Shown here piece after piece: positions 26,624 through 35,372 of a stretch of 64,000 nucleotides of DNA (the first letter of the stretch is position 1; each line of letters starts with the position of its first letter). Below the pieces are notes generated by a model. The model was not told the DNA's origin. It did not search any database and saw nothing but the letters and a program-made list of their open reading frames with translations. The DNA lies in assembly GCF_023702225.1 (NCBI RefSeq), contig NZ_JAMQCO010000010.1, positions 61,980 to 125,979 of the forward strand, written 5' to 3'. Source of the DNA: Aureimonas altamirensis (GTDB lineage Bacteria; Pseudomonadota; Alphaproteobacteria; Rhizobiales; Rhizobiaceae). The translations under genes were made by a program, and so were the position numbers.

Positions 26624-28162
26624 ATGTCCGAAGCGATCGACACGATTGTCCCGACGATCCTCTTGAACCCGAAAGACAACGTGACGGTGGCGCGGGAAGC
26701 CCTGGATGCGGGCGTCGGCCTCGGGGCGGGGGTCGTCACGCTCGAAGCGGTGCCCAGCGGCCACAAGGTCGCCATCCGCGCCATCGCCGCCGGCGAACCG
26801 GTGCTGAAATACGGCCAGGTGATCGGCATCGCCTCGCGCGACATCCGGCCCGGCGAGCATGTCCATCTGCAGAACCTCGCCATGCAGGATTCCAGCGCCA
26901 CCCACGAATTCGCTGCGGATGCGCGGGAGACCCCTCTTCTGCCGGAGGCGGAGCGTCGCACCTTCGACGGTTACCTGCGCACCGACGGCCAAGTGGGCAC
27001 GCGAAACTATATCGGCATCATCTCTTCGGTGAACTGCTCCGCGACCGTCTCCCGCGCCATCGCCGATCACTTCAACCGCGGTGGCGGGCTGGCCGGGTTC
27101 GACAATGTCGATGGCATCGTCGCGCTCACGCACGGCACAGGCTGCGCGATCAACATGAAGACGGAAGGCTACCAGTTCCTCATCCGTACCTTGAGCGGAT
27201 ATGCGCGCAACCCGAACTTCGGCGGCATACTGATGATCGGGCTCGGCTGCGAGACCAACCAGATTTCCTTCATCACCGAAAAATACGGCCTCGAGGAAGG
27301 GCCGCTGCTGCGCACCATGACGATCCAGCAGTTGGGCGGCACACGCAAAACCGTCGAGATCGCCTCCGGAATCATCCGCGAGATGTTGCCCGAGGTGAAT
27401 GCCGCACGCCGGACGCCGCAGCCGGTATCCAAGCTCAAGGTCGCCCTGCAGTGCGGCGGCTCGGACGGGTATTCCGGCATCTCGGCCAATCCGGCGCTCG
27501 GCTACGCGGCGGACCTCATCGTCGAGAACGGCGGTACGGCGGTCCTGAGCGAGACGCCGGAAATCTACGGCGCCGAACATCTGCTCACGCGGCGCGCCGT
27601 ATCGCCGGCGGTTGCGCAGAAGTTGATGGACCGAATCGATTGGTGGCGTGAATATACGGCGCGCCACGGGGCCGAGCTGAACAACAACCCGTCGCATGGC
27701 AACAAGGCGGGCGGCTTGACCACGATCCTCGAAAAATCGCTGGGCGCAGTGGCCAAGGGCGGCACGATGCCGCTCGAGGCGGTCTACGAATATGCCGAGC
27801 CCATCGACAGGACGGGTTTCGTCTTCATGGATACCCCGGGCTACGACCCCGTCGCCGTAACCGGGCAGGTCGCCGGCGGTTGCCAGGTGGTGGTCTTCAC
27901 GACGGGTCGTGGCTCCGTGTCCGGCTTCAAGCCGGCGCCTTGCATCAAGGTGGCCACCAATAACGAGATGTACGAGCACATGAGCGACGACATGGACGTG
28001 AATTGCGGGGGCATCGTCACCGGCGAGGATACGATCGAGGCAGCCGGCCGTCGCATATTCGAAAAGATTCTGGCGGTGGCGTCCGGCGACAAGCCCCTCA
28101 GCGAAGTCTACGACTACGGCGACAACGAATTCGTGCCGTGGCAGCTCGGCGCCGTGACCTGA
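26624..28162 (+). CDS. UxaA-family sugar acid dehydratase (altronate/galactarate dehydratase type)
   Basis: A 512-residue iron-dependent dehydratase with the N-terminal SAF domain (about 1-95) fused to the UxaA catalytic region. Visible segments are FDGYLRTDGQVGTRNYIGIISSVNCSATV, LTHGTGCAINMK, LMIGLGCETNQI, CGGSDGYSGISANPALG and GRGSVSGFKPAPCIKVATNN, with cysteines for the metal site. Relatives dehydrate altronate or galactarate; the family also includes sulfolactate sulfo-lyase, so a plain hydroxy acid is possible. ATG 26624 has AGGTGG upstream; a GTG lies just before it. It heads the plus-strand operon with the GntR regulator four bases behind. Confidence 0.88.
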   Translation: MSEAIDTIVPTILLNPKDNVTVAREALDAGVGLGAGVVTLEAVPSGHKVAIRAIAAGEPVLKYGQVIGIASRDIRPGEHVHLQNLAMQDSSATHEFAADARETPLLPEAERRTFDGYLRTDGQVGTRNYIGIISSVNCSATVSRAIADHFNRGGGLAGFDNVDGIVALTHGTGCAINMKTEGYQFLIRTLSGYARNPNFGGILMIGLGCETNQISFITEKYGLEEGPLLRTMTIQQLGGTRKTVEIASGIIREMLPEVNAARRTPQPVSKLKVALQCGGSDGYSGISANPALGYAADLIVENGGTAVLSETPEIYGAEHLLTRRAVSPAVAQKLMDRIDWWREYTARHGAELNNNPSHGNKAGGLTTILEKSLGAVAKGGTMPLEAVYEYAEPIDRTGFVFMDTPGYDPVAVTGQVAGGCQVVVFTTGRGSVSGFKPAPCIKVATNNEMYEHMSDDMDVNCGGIVTGEDTIEAAGRRIFEKILAVASGDKPLSEVYDYGDNEFVPWQLGAVT

Positions 28163-28166
28163 CCCG

Positions 28167-29162
28167 ATGAGCGCGGCGGCGGAGACGACAGGACCCGGCA
28201 GGAGGCCGGCCTATGCGCGGATCTGCGATGCCGTGCGAACGGGCATCGAGCGGGGCACGCTGCCGGCCGGCGCCGTGCTTCTGGAAGGGCCTTTGGCGGA
28301 GTTGTTCAACTCCAGCCGGTCGCCCGTGAAGCAGGCGCTCGCGCAGCTCGAATCCGAGGGGCTTCTGTGCCGCTTCCAGGGCCGTGGCCTGATGGTCAGC
28401 GGTACGGACCGCCCGCTGCGCCTGGAACTGACGCAGGAACATCTGGCGATCGGAGACGATAGGCTCGCCGACGAGCGCACCGCCACCGCAGACCTCTACT
28501 ACTACGAGGTCGAGCGCGAGATCCTGAAGCGCTCGCTGTTCGGCCGGTTTCGCGTCAACGAACTGGCGTTGGCCCGGCATTACGGCGTCGGCCGCACGGT
28601 TGCGCGGGAAATCCTGCTGAAGGCGCAGCTGGCGGGGATCGTGACCAAGGGAGAAAAGGCGCATTGGTGGATCGTTCCCCTCAACGAGGAACGGCTCCGC
28701 AACCTGTACCAGCTTCGGGAGCTGCTGGAACCGGTGGCGCTGCAGGCGGCGGCGGCGCAGCTGCCGGCTACCGCCCTCGAAGAAATCCAGGGCAGGCTGG
28801 ATCGCGCCATGCAGCGGTTTCCCGACCTTGGCATCGCCGAGCTCGACCAGTTGGAAAAGGACCTTCACACCGACTGCCTCGCCTTCTGCCCCAACCGCGA
28901 AATCCTGGAGGCGCTGGGCCGCAGCCGCGCATCCATCATATCCGGCAAGCACATGCAGAGCATCCTCATGCGCACGCCGCGGACGGACGCCTTCCTGGAC
29001 GAACACGCTGCCGTCGTGACGCGGCTGGCGCAGGGGCGGCCGGCGGAGGCCGCGGACGCCCTGCTGAACCATCTGGTGATCTCGCGCGAAAAGGGCGTGG
29101 AACGCCTCGCCGAATTTCACCGGCGGTTCAGTGCGACGGCGGTTGACTACATCGTCGATTGA
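28167..29162 (+). CDS. GntR-family regulator with two winged-helix domains and an FCD domain
   Basis: A 331-residue transcription factor. The first GntR-type winged helix spans about 15-78 (YARICDAVRTGIERGTLPAG, RSPVKQALAQLESEGLL). A second, similar unit spans about 108-172 (YYEVEREILKRSLFGRFRVNE, GRTVAREILLKAQLAGIV). A helical FCD effector domain follows from about 178 (LYQLRELLEPVALQAAAAQLP), with histidines that often bind a metal and a carboxylate ligand. Usual GntR/FCD proteins have one winged helix and about 220-250 residues. It probably binds the 25-base palindrome at 26526-26550 and responds to the pathway's substrate. Confidence 0.85.
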   Translation: MSAAAETTGPGRRPAYARICDAVRTGIERGTLPAGAVLLEGPLAELFNSSRSPVKQALAQLESEGLLCRFQGRGLMVSGTDRPLRLELTQEHLAIGDDRLADERTATADLYYYEVEREILKRSLFGRFRVNELALARHYGVGRTVAREILLKAQLAGIVTKGEKAHWWIVPLNEERLRNLYQLRELLEPVALQAAAAQLPATALEEIQGRLDRAMQRFPDLGIAELDQLEKDLHTDCLAFCPNREILEALGRSRASIISGKHMQSILMRTPRTDAFLDEHAAVVTRLAQGRPAEAADALLNHLVISREKGVERLAEFHRRFSATAVDYIVD

Positions 29163-29211
29163 CCGCATTCAGCCTGCGGGCTTTAAAAGTCATATGATTG
29201 TGGGAGGGGAC

Positions 29212-29958
29212 ATGAACAGGATCGACCTTCAGGGGCGCGTGGCCATCGTCACGGGCGGGGCCCGCGGCCTTGGGGCGGCGACGGCGCGCCGCTTCATCGA
29301 CAGCGGCGCACGAGTGGCCATCTGGGACATCGACGCCACCGCCATCGAGGAGGCCGTCTCGATGCTGGGCGAAGGCGCGGAAGGCCGCGTCGTTGAGTTG
29401 ACCGACGACGAGGCCGTCAGGGAGGCGGCCGAGGCGCTGGAACGCGAAGCCGGCAGCGTGGACATCCTGGTCAACAATGCCGGGATCACCGGCGGCAACG
29501 GCAAGACATGGGAGCTGGCGCCCGATGTCTGGCGCAAGGTGATCGAGGTCAACCTCGTCGCGCCCTATCTGACCAGCCGCGCCGTCGTGCCGGGCATGGT
29601 CAGGCGCGGTTACGGCCGCATCGTCAACATAGCCTCCATCGCCGGCAAGGAAGGCAATCCCAACGCCTCGCACTACTCGGCCTCGAAGGCCGGCCTGATC
29701 GGACTGACGAAGTCGCTGGCCAAGGAACTCGCGGGCAGTGGCGTCATCGTCAACGCGGTCACGCCGGCGGCGGCGCGTACGCCGATCTTCGACCAGATGA
29801 GCCAGGAGCATATCGACTACATGCTCTCCAAGATCCCCCTCGCCCGGTTCCTGGAGCCTTCGGAAGCGGCCGCGATGATCGCCTGGCTCGCGTCCGAGGA
29901 GTGCTCGTTCTCGACCGGGGCGGTCTTCGACCTTTCGGGCGGGCGCGCCGTCTATTAG
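29212..29958 (+). CDS. SDR family NAD(P)-dependent dehydrogenase
   Basis: A 248-residue classical short-chain dehydrogenase. The cofactor site TGGARGLG (14-21), an acidic residue after the second strand (WDID, suggesting NAD+), NNAG (88-91) and the catalytic S142, Y155, K159 are all present. In the proposed pathway it would oxidise a 2-keto-3-deoxy acid at C4 to the 2,4-diketo acid that the FAH-family enzyme at 21421 splits. This is inference from context and from the known L-fucose/L-rhamnose non-phosphorylated routes. ATG 29212 has GGGAGGGG upstream; a frame extending back to 29131 would overlap gntR. Confidence 0.88.
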   Translation: MNRIDLQGRVAIVTGGARGLGAATARRFIDSGARVAIWDIDATAIEEAVSMLGEGAEGRVVELTDDEAVREAAEALEREAGSVDILVNNAGITGGNGKTWELAPDVWRKVIEVNLVAPYLTSRAVVPGMVRRGYGRIVNIASIAGKEGNPNASHYSASKAGLIGLTKSLAKELAGSGVIVNAVTPAAARTPIFDQMSQEHIDYMLSKIPLARFLEPSEAAAMIAWLASEECSFSTGAVFDLSGGRAVY

Positions 29959-29971
29959 AGCGTCTCCGGCC

Positions 29972-30730
29972 CTAACCGAAATAGACGCAGATGCGTCGGC
30001 CGCCGATGATCTCGACCGGAATCTCCATGTCGTAGACCTTGGCGAGGGCTTCCGTCGTGATCAGTTGCGACGGTGGCCCCTGCATCGCCAGCCGGCCATC
30101 GCGCATGGCCACGATGTGATCGGCGTAGCATGAGGCGAAGTTGATGTCGTGCAGCACGACGACGACCGTCTTGCCGAGCTTGTCGGCTGCATTGCGCACC
30201 AGTTGCATCATCGCCACGGCATGCTTCATGTCGAGATTGTTGAGCGGCTCGTCCAGAAGCACGTAGTCGGTATCCTGCGCCAGCACCATGGCCACGAAGG
30301 CGCGCTGCCGCTGGCCGCCGGACAATTCGTCGAGGAACCGTTCGGAAAGGTCTCCGAGGTTCAGGAAGCCGATCGCCTCGTCCACCTTGGCTGCGTCGGC
30401 AGCCGTCAGCCGCCCCTTCGAATGGGGATAGCGTCCGAAGGATACGAGATCGCGCACCGTCAGGCGCATGGCGATCTGGTTGTCCTGCTTCAGGATCGAC
30501 AGCCGTTTCGCCAGGATGTCGCCCGGCGTGCCCGACACGTCCAGCCCGCCGACCGTCACCACGCCCGAGCTCATCGGAGTGAGCCGCGCGACCATCGACA
30601 GGAAGGTCGATTTGCCCGCGCCGTTGGGCCCGATGATGGCGGTAACGCCACCGGCCGGTATTTGCAGCGACACCCCGTCGACCACCAGCACATCGCCGTA
30701 GGCCTTGGTGAGTTGTCCCGTTTCGATCAT
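29972..30730 (-). CDS. Siderophore ABC transporter ATP-binding protein (YclP/FatE type)
   Basis: A 252-residue ATPase of the iron-siderophore importer family. It has Walker A GPNGAGKST, signature LSGGQRQRA, Walker B YVLLDEPLNNLD and switch VLHDINFASCYADHIVAM. The DNNLD variant DEPLNNLDMKHA and the opening MIETGQLTKAYGDVLVVDGVSL are those of the YclP/VctC/FatE branch. ATG 30730 overlaps the permease stop by four bases. It is the last gene of the four-gene minus-strand operon whose promoter carries an iron box. It converges on the SDR gene with 13 bases between. Confidence 0.92.
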   Translation of the reverse strand: MIETGQLTKAYGDVLVVDGVSLQIPAGGVTAIIGPNGAGKSTFLSMVARLTPMSSGVVTVGGLDVSGTPGDILAKRLSILKQDNQIAMRLTVRDLVSFGRYPHSKGRLTAADAAKVDEAIGFLNLGDLSERFLDELSGGQRQRAFVAMVLAQDTDYVLLDEPLNNLDMKHAVAMMQLVRNAADKLGKTVVVVLHDINFASCYADHIVAMRDGRLAMQGPPSQLITTEALAKVYDMEIPVEIIGGRRICVYFG

Positions 30731-31701
30731 CGGGCGGCACCCCGCAAGAGCATGATGATGAACATGATTCCGCCGGCGAACTCGATGACGATGCTGAGCG
30801 CCGTATCGAAGGCGAAGAGGCGTTCCACGATCATCTGCCCGCCGACGAGGCAGATGATGGCGATCAGCACCGCTGCCGGCACGGTATGCCGGTGGCGGTG
30901 CGACGGGATGGCGAGATAGGCCAGATTGGCCACCAGCAAGCCGAAGAAGGTGACGGGGCCGACGAGCGCCGTGGATGTCGCCACCAGCAGCGCGACGCAC
31001 AGGAGGACGCTGCGCACCGCGCGTCGATGATCCACGCCGAGGCCGATACTGGTATCCCGGCCCAGCGCCAGGACGTCCAGGACGTGGAGATTTCGCAGGG
31101 CAAGCAGGGACACCGCGACGAGCATGATCGCGGAGATGCCCAGCAATTGCGGATCGACCGTGTTGAAGCTGGCGAACAGGCGATCCTGCAGCACCACGAA
31201 CTCGTTCGGATCCATCAGCCGCTGCATGAGGCCCGACAGGCTGCGAAAGAACACACCGAAGACGACGCCGACCAGCAGCATCAGATGCAGGCTGCGCATC
31301 CCGCCCGAGAAGAGCAGCCGGTAGAGCAGGATGGAAAAGCCCGCCATCACCGCCACCTGCACCATGAAGAGCAGACGCGGATCGAGCCCGGACAGCGCGA
31401 TGGCGCCGAAGAAGAACAGGATACAGGTCTGGATCAGCACGAACAGGGAATCGAACCCCATGATCGAGGGGGTCAGGATGCGATTGTTGGTGACCGTCTG
31501 GAACAGGACAGTCGAAACGGCCACGGCCCCGGCGACGACGATGAGGGCGGCAAGGCGCAAGCCGCGATAGGGCAGCACGAAACTCCAGCTTCCCCGTGCA
31601 CCGAGCGTCAGGAAGAGGACGATGCACAGGAGCGCCCCGGCAGCCATCAGGCACAGGACCAGCGACGGCGAAACGCGGTATTTCGTCAGGGATTCAGCCA
31701 A
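30727..31701 (-). CDS. Siderophore ABC transporter permease (YclO/FatC type)
   Basis: A 324-residue inner-membrane permease of the FecCD family with about nine to ten spans. Typical stretches are TVTNNRILTPSIMGFDSLFVLIQT and a GPVTFFGLLVANLAYLAIPSHRHRHTVPAAVLIAIICLVGGQ region that contains the Gly-rich coupling loop. It forms a heterodimer with the permease encoded just upstream, whose end overlaps its start by eight bases. It moves the iron-siderophore through the inner membrane. The substrate branch (petrobactin/catecholate-like) is inferred from resemblance only. Confidence 0.9.
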   Translation of the reverse strand: MAESLTKYRVSPSLVLCLMAAGALLCIVLFLTLGARGSWSFVLPYRGLRLAALIVVAGAVAVSTVLFQTVTNNRILTPSIMGFDSLFVLIQTCILFFFGAIALSGLDPRLLFMVQVAVMAGFSILLYRLLFSGGMRSLHLMLLVGVVFGVFFRSLSGLMQRLMDPNEFVVLQDRLFASFNTVDPQLLGISAIMLVAVSLLALRNLHVLDVLALGRDTSIGLGVDHRRAVRSVLLCVALLVATSTALVGPVTFFGLLVANLAYLAIPSHRHRHTVPAAVLIAIICLVGGQMIVERLFAFDTALSIVIEFAGGIMFIIMLLRGAAR

Positions 31702-32662
31702 GACGCTTCCTGTCCTTCAGCAGCAGGTACAGGAACAGGCCGGAGCCGAGAACGCCGACGATGGTGCCGAGCGGAACCTCGTAAGGCGCGCGGATGACGC
31801 GGCCGACGATGTCGCAGACGAGGACGAAGAGCGCCCCCGTCAAAGCCACCCATGGAAGGCCGCGGCGGACATTGTCGCCGATTGCCATGGAGACGAGGTT
31901 CGGCACGATCAGCCCCAGAAACGGAATGGAGCCGACGGTGACGACGACGACGGCCGTGACCAGCGAGACGATGGTCAGGCCAAGCGCAAGCACGCGGCCG
32001 TAATGCAGCCCCAGATTGGTTGTGAAGCTGCGGCCGAGGCCCGCGACGGTAAAGCGGTCGGCGGCCACATAGGCGGCCACCGTCAGGGCCAGGGCCAGCC
32101 AGAGCAGTTCGTAGCGGCCGCGCAGCACGCCCGAGAAATCGCCCATCGTCCATGCGCCGAGCGACTGCATGAGATCGTAGCGGTAGGCGAAGAAGGTCGT
32201 TCCGGCATTGATGACGCCGCCCAGCATGATGCCGACCAGGGGCACCACGAGGGTCGAGCGGTGCGGAATGCGGCTCAGGATCGCCATGAACAGCGCCGTA
32301 CCGGCCAGGGCGAACAGGCTGGCCACGAGCATCTTGCCCATGACGGGCAGGGCCGGCGCGAAGATCAGGACGACGAGCAGGCCGAGGCTGGCCGATTCGA
32401 CCGTGCCGGCCGTCGACGGCTCGACGAAGCGATTGCGCGCCAGCATCTGCATCAGCAATCCGGCCACGGCCATCGCCGCGCCCGCCAGCAGCAGGGAAAG
32501 GGTCCGCGGCAAGCGGCTCACGGCCAGGACCTCCAGCGCGGCCGGGGCCGCCCGGCCGGTCAGGACATCGAGGACGGATACCTCGCTGACGCCGATAAAA
32601 AGGCTGGCGGCGGCCAGAAGGGCCACCGCCAGCACCATGTAGGGGAAGAGATGTCGCTGCAT
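31694..32662 (-). CDS. Siderophore ABC transporter permease (YclN/FatD type)
   Basis: A 322-residue FecCD-family permease. It begins MQRHLFPYMVLAVALLAAASLFIGVSEVSVLDVLTG and has the family motif VSRLPRTLSLLLAGAAMAVAGLLMQMLARNRFVEPSTAGTVESASLGLL. A second conserved region is IPFLGLIVPNLVSMAIGDNVRRGLPWVALTGALFVLVCDIVGR. ATG 32662 is preferred; a GTG at 32695 would add 11 residues in front of the first span. It is the second gene of the operon, 45 bases after the binding protein stop. Confidence 0.9.
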   Translation of the reverse strand: MQRHLFPYMVLAVALLAAASLFIGVSEVSVLDVLTGRAAPAALEVLAVSRLPRTLSLLLAGAAMAVAGLLMQMLARNRFVEPSTAGTVESASLGLLVVLIFAPALPVMGKMLVASLFALAGTALFMAILSRIPHRSTLVVPLVGIMLGGVINAGTTFFAYRYDLMQSLGAWTMGDFSGVLRGRYELLWLALALTVAAYVAADRFTVAGLGRSFTTNLGLHYGRVLALGLTIVSLVTAVVVVTVGSIPFLGLIVPNLVSMAIGDNVRRGLPWVALTGALFVLVCDIVGRVIRAPYEVPLGTIVGVLGSGLFLYLLLKDRKRLG

Positions 32663-32707
32663 CGCAAGTTCCAGGCGCGGCGCGGCAGGCGCCACGCGAC
32701 AGGCCCG

Positions 32708-33637
32708 TTACTGGCCGGACTTGTCCAGCGCCTGCGTGATCTGGTCGACATTCTGCTGCATCGCCTGCAGGCCGCCGCCGATCAGATACCAGTTGGCCGG
32801 CGTCAGATAGACGACCTGCCCGTCCTTCCAGGCCTTGGTTCCGCCGACGAGTTCGTTGTCGAGCATGGCGGCAGCCGCGCCCCGCCCGATGGCGGCGTCG
32901 CGATCGATGACGAAGAGCCAGTCCGGGTTCGTCTCCGCGATATATTCGAACGAGATCGCCTCGCCATGGTTGGCGACCGCGAGGTTCGGATCGGCGGGCT
33001 CGAAGCCGAAGGCGTCATGCAGCACGCCGAAGCGCGATCCCTTGCCATAGGCGCTCATCTTGTTGCCCGTCGTCAGCACGATCAGCGCCTTGCCGGCCTC
33101 GCCAGCCTTGGTGTGCAGGGCCTCGATGGAGGCGTCGAGCCTTTCGAGCGCGGCATCGGCTTCCGCCTCCTTGCCGAACACCGTCGCAAGCGTCTTCACG
33201 TTCTTTTCGGCGCTGGCGACGAAATTCTTCTGATCGACGGTCATGTCCAGCGTCGGCGCGATCGCCGAAAGCGCTTCCGCCTTCGGCCCCGATCGGCCGC
33301 CGACGATTATGAGGTCCGGCTGCAAGGCGTTGACCGCCTCCAGATCCGGCTCGAAGAGCGAACCGACCTTCTCGACGCCGGCGAAGGGCTGCAGGTAATC
33401 CGGCAGGGTCACCTGAGGCACGCCCGCCACCTCGACACCGAGCGCGCCCAGCGTATCCAGGCTCGCCATGTCGAATACGACGACCGTCTGCGGCTTCAGC
33501 GGAACCTCCTGGGCGCCACGGGCATCCTCGACCGAGATCGTCTCCTGCGCGTGGGCGACCGCTGCGAAGCTCATGGCGCAGGCGGCCAGGAGGCCGGCGA
33601 CCAGAGGGGTGGACAAGCGACGGGATTGCGGCTGCAC
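32708..33637 (-). CDS. Siderophore ABC transporter binding protein (CeuE/YclQ/FatB type)
   Basis: A 309-residue exported iron-siderophore binding protein. The signal peptide ends near AHAQE. The mature chain has two lobes joined by a helix: VVFDMASLDTLGALGVEVAGVPQ, EPDLEAVNALQPDLIIVGGRSG, TGNKMSAYGKGSRFGVLHDAFGFEPAD and FVIDRDAAIGRG. These match the CeuE/YclQ/VctP group, which binds catecholate siderophores. The start is GTG 33637 with AAGGAG eight bases upstream. No lipobox is visible, so it should be free in the periplasm. The iron box TGA-N9-TCA lies 52 bases upstream. Confidence 0.92.
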   Translation of the reverse strand: MQPQSRRLSTPLVAGLLAACAMSFAAVAHAQETISVEDARGAQEVPLKPQTVVVFDMASLDTLGALGVEVAGVPQVTLPDYLQPFAGVEKVGSLFEPDLEAVNALQPDLIIVGGRSGPKAEALSAIAPTLDMTVDQKNFVASAEKNVKTLATVFGKEAEADAALERLDASIEALHTKAGEAGKALIVLTTGNKMSAYGKGSRFGVLHDAFGFEPADPNLAVANHGEAISFEYIAETNPDWLFVIDRDAAIGRGAAAAMLDNELVGGTKAWKDGQVVYLTPANWYLIGGGLQAMQQNVDQITQALDKSGQ

Positions 33638-33688
33638 GATGGATGCTCCTTCAATTCAGGGTCGAATCTGACGGCACCTTTAAAATTA

Positions 33689-33703
33689 TGATTGCAAAAT
33701 TCA
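33689..33703. promoter_or_regulatory. Iron-responsive operator (IRO, RirA-type)
   Basis: TGATTGCAAAATTCA fits the rhizobial IRO consensus TGA-N9-TCA exactly and is largely palindromic. It lies in the AT-rich region between the divergent siderophore transporter operon and cysG, placed to repress the transporter when iron is sufficient. Confidence 0.7.
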
Positions 33704-33860
33704 AGATTAAACTTTCGTGATCCGGGAAGGATTTTCCGGCCTCGCCTCGGTATTGAGGGCAAATGCCCGCCCGTGGCCCCCGCCGCAAAAGCGGCTTTCT
33801 TGTATCGCACCGGCAAATCGCCGACATTGGCCTGAAGGTTTTGGGAAGGCGTACTGGACA

Positions 33861-35360
33861 ATGGCGGCAGGCACGGACGACACGCGACAGGATCGGGAAC
33901 GCCCCCAGCGCATGGGCGACCTGGCAACCCTGCCCGTCTTCTTCGATCTTTCCGGCAAGCCCGTCATCATGGCGGGGGGTTCCGACGCGGCGGCATGGAA
34001 GGCCGAGCTTCTGGCGGCGGCGGGCGCTGCCGTGACCCTGCACGCCGAGGTGGACGAGATTTCGGAAGAGATGCGCGCGGTGCTGGAAGCCGGCTTTGAA
34101 CGCGGCAGCATCGTGCATGTGGCGCGCGGATGGACGGAAGCCGACTTTCACGGCGCGGCGCTGGCCGTCGCCGATTGCGAGACGGATGCCGAGGCCGAAG
34201 GATTCGCCCTGGCCGCCAATCGTGCAGGCGTGCCCGTCAACGTCATCGACAAGCCCGCCTATTGCCAGTTCCGCTTCGGCACCATCGTCAACCGGTCCCC
34301 GGTCGTCGTCGGCATCTCGACCGATGGTGCGGCCCCGATCCTGGGCCAGGCGATCCGCCGACGCATAGAGACGCTGTTGCCGCTTTCGCTGACCGGATGG
34401 GCTCGGCTTGCCACGCGGTTGCGCGGCGAAGTGATGGACAATCTCTTGCCCGGTCCGCAGCGCCGCAGCTTCTGGGAACGGTTTTCCGACAACGCTTTCA
34501 CGCGCAAGGCGCCGGACGATGCGGCCGAGGCGGAGGCGCGCGGATGGGTCGGCGACCTTGCCCGGTCGCCGTCGGCCGGCGGGCGGGTCACGCTTGTCGG
34601 CGCAGGGCCCGGCGAAGCCGAATTGTTGACGCTGAAGGCGGTTCGCGCCCTTCAGGCGGCCGACGTGATCCTGTTCGACGATCTCGTGTCGGACGACATC
34701 CTGGAACTGGCGCGCCGCGAGGCCAAGCGCATGCTGGTCGGCAAGCGCGCCTCGCGCGATTCCTGCCGGCAGGAAGACATCAACCGGATGATGATCCAGT
34801 TCGCCAAGGCCGGAAAGCACGTCGTGCGGCTGAAGAGCGGCGATGTCTCCATCTTCGGCAGGGCCGGCGAAGAGATCGCGGAATTGCGGCAGCAAGGCAT
34901 TCCGGTGCGGATCGTGCCCGGCATAACGGCCGCATCCGCGCTTGCGGCAGGCTTCGGCGTTTCGTTGACGCACCGCGACTGCGCCCAGCAGGTCCGTTTC
35001 GTGACGGCGCATTCCCGCAAGGGCGGCTTGCCGGAGGACCTCGACTGGCACGCCCTGGCCGACGACAACGCCACGACGATCTTCTACATGGGGGGCCGCA
35101 TGGCGCCCCGTATCTCCGAAAGGCTGATCGCCGAGGGCCTGCCGGCCGCAACGCCCGTTGCGGTGGCGGCGAACCTCTCGCGCGAGGACGAGACGCGCGG
35201 CGTCGGTACGCTTGCGAGCCTCGGCGCGCTGGTGGAACGGGTCGGCGTCGATCGCCCGATCCTGATCGGCGTCGGGCGGGTGTTTGCCGAATGCGAGGCC
35301 AACGTCACCGAGGGCTACGAGCCGGTGGGCATGTCCCGCCTGCCTGCCCGCGTCGCCTGA
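33861..35360 (+). CDS. cysG: Siroheme synthase (trifunctional CysG)
   Basis: A 499-residue fusion. The N-terminal part (about 24-215) is the precorrin-2 dehydrogenase/sirohydrochlorin ferrochelatase, with LPVFFDLSGKPVIMAGGSDAAAWKAELLAAAGAAVTLHA and YCQFRFGTIVNRSPVVVGISTDGAAPILGQAIRRRIE. The C-terminal part (from about 233) is uroporphyrinogen III methyltransferase, with VTLVGAGPGEAELLTLKAVRALQ, GDVSIFGRAGEE and VPGITAASALAAGFGVSLTHRD. It makes siroheme for sulfite and nitrite reductases. ATG 33861 has AAGG at a long spacing of about eleven; an internal ATG at 33912 is a possible alternative. No sulfite reductase gene is in the window. It diverges from the iron transporter. Confidence 0.92.
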   Translation: MAAGTDDTRQDRERPQRMGDLATLPVFFDLSGKPVIMAGGSDAAAWKAELLAAAGAAVTLHAEVDEISEEMRAVLEAGFERGSIVHVARGWTEADFHGAALAVADCETDAEAEGFALAANRAGVPVNVIDKPAYCQFRFGTIVNRSPVVVGISTDGAAPILGQAIRRRIETLLPLSLTGWARLATRLRGEVMDNLLPGPQRRSFWERFSDNAFTRKAPDDAAEAEARGWVGDLARSPSAGGRVTLVGAGPGEAELLTLKAVRALQAADVILFDDLVSDDILELARREAKRMLVGKRASRDSCRQEDINRMMIQFAKAGKHVVRLKSGDVSIFGRAGEEIAELRQQGIPVRIVPGITAASALAAGFGVSLTHRDCAQQVRFVTAHSRKGGLPEDLDWHALADDNATTIFYMGGRMAPRISERLIAEGLPAATPVAVAANLSREDETRGVGTLASLGALVERVGVDRPILIGVGRVFAECEANVTEGYEPVGMSRLPARVA

Positions 35361-35372
35361 GCGCCTTACAAT

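Noticed and set aside
31622-33691. A 689-residue open frame on the plus strand
   Set aside because: It lies entirely antisense to the siderophore transporter permease and binding protein genes, which have clear motifs. Its own translation is Arg/Gly/Asp-rich noise.
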